Part shown: piece after piece, positions 5,255-5,510 of the stretch | Numbering within the stretch: position 1 is the first letter of the stretch | Layout: the number at the start of each line of letters is the position of its first letter | Made by a program: the position numbers and the translations under genes | Source of the DNA: Psychromonas sp. | Lineage (GTDB): Bacteria; Pseudomonadota; Gammaproteobacteria; Enterobacterales; Psychromonadaceae | Direction: 5' to 3' | DNA length: 5,510 bases | Assembly (NCBI GenBank): GCA_023145575.1 | Contig: JAGLDN010000307.1 | Span: forward strand, 1-5,510 | The notes under the pieces: generated by a model | Told to the model about the DNA's origin: nothing | What the model saw: only the letters and a program-made list of their open reading frames with translations | The model's database searches: none

Positions 5255-5510
5255 ATGATTGAAATTATCACAATTTTAACTTGTTTACATCACTTACTTT
5301 CCTCTAAAACTTATAAGAAACTATTTATTGTTAGCCAAGCTATGCTAGCAATGACTGGTCACATCATAATGTTGAGCATAAGCAGGTGGACTTAAAAAGG
5401 GGGGAAGCTACTGGACTTTGCAGCGATTCTTTGAAACCCATTTTAATTGGATTGATCTTAATTGGGCTATTGCCATGCGCTTTAGTCTTAATTTTAATTT
5501 TAATTTTAAT
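5255..5510 (+). pseudogene. IS4/IS701-like transposase, broken 5' part, runs off the window
   Basis: From ATG 5255 the frame reads MIEIITILTCLHHLLSSKTY, then LFIVSQAMLAMTGHIIMLSI and SRWT, and stops at TAA 5393. The next segment is legible one frame over from 5394: KKGGSYWTLQRFFETHFNWI followed by DLNWAIAMRFSLNF. Together these match the N-terminal block AMLAMTGRVTMLG-SRWTEKGGSYRTVQRFF, which I know from transposases of the IS4/IS701-like group; the exact family is uncertain. Two lesions explain the break: a stop where the family has Glu, and one extra G in the six-G run at 5399-5404. The catalytic domain would lie beyond the window. Confidence 0.7.
5485..5510. repeat. Hexanucleotide tandem repeat TTTTAA at the window edge
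   Basis: After GTC the sequence reads TTAATTTTAATTTTAATTTTAAT, about four units, and continues beyond the window. It falls inside the broken transposase frame, where it reads as alternating Asn and Phe. Units of six would not change the frame. Confidence 0.65.

Overview
The window is AT-rich DNA from what looks like a low-GC gammaproteobacterium. The transposase types and the exported phosphatidylserine decarboxylase (PSD) would fit a Legionella-like, host-associated genome, but no taxonomic marker gene is present and this is only inference. The region is an insertion-sequence graveyard around two apparently intact protein genes. It holds remnants of four transposase copies (one IS5-family, two IS30-family, one IS4/IS701-like) and two copies of a small non-autonomous element nested inside them.

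Layout, left to right. Bases 1-44 are two copies of a 22-bp repeat. Bases 61 to about 808 are a decayed IS5-family element read on +, split at 528-761 by small-element copy 1. Bases 809-2125 (+) encode a 438-residue PSD with a signal peptide and a complete Asp-His-Ser set. A weak hairpin follows, then a 29-codon reading frame with a good ribosome site that runs into the inverted repeat of an IS30-family element (2366-3457, transposase on the minus strand, six disabling lesions). The second intact gene is at 3677-4486 (-): 269 residues, function unknown, with G10 and G8 tracts on its coding strand. Upstream of it lies the 3' end of a second IS30-family copy, split by small-element copy 2 (4778-5121). 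The right edge (5255-5510) is the broken 5' part of an IS4/IS701-like transposase gene ending in a TTTTAA-type hexamer repeat.

The most informative structure is the small element. Copy 2 has TACCCGTG...CACGGGTA ends and a TA target duplication. The uninterrupted IS30 copy at 2377-2471 supplies its empty site: removing the element rejoins the IS30 sequence exactly, in frame. Copy 1 has the same right end, shares internal sequence, and lies in the IS5 transposase gene, also flanked by TA. A TA target is typical of IS630/Tc1-mariner elements. These relations also show that the open frame at 4990-5229 is a composite of element and IS30 sequence, not a gene.

The two intact genes need not work together; there is no operon linking them. 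The PSD would make phosphatidylethanolamine outside the cytoplasm, and its leader and ribosome site lie in element and IS-derived DNA. The 269-residue gene could be switched on and off by slippage in its G tracts. It is bracketed by two IS30 copies in the same orientation, which would fit a fossil composite transposon.
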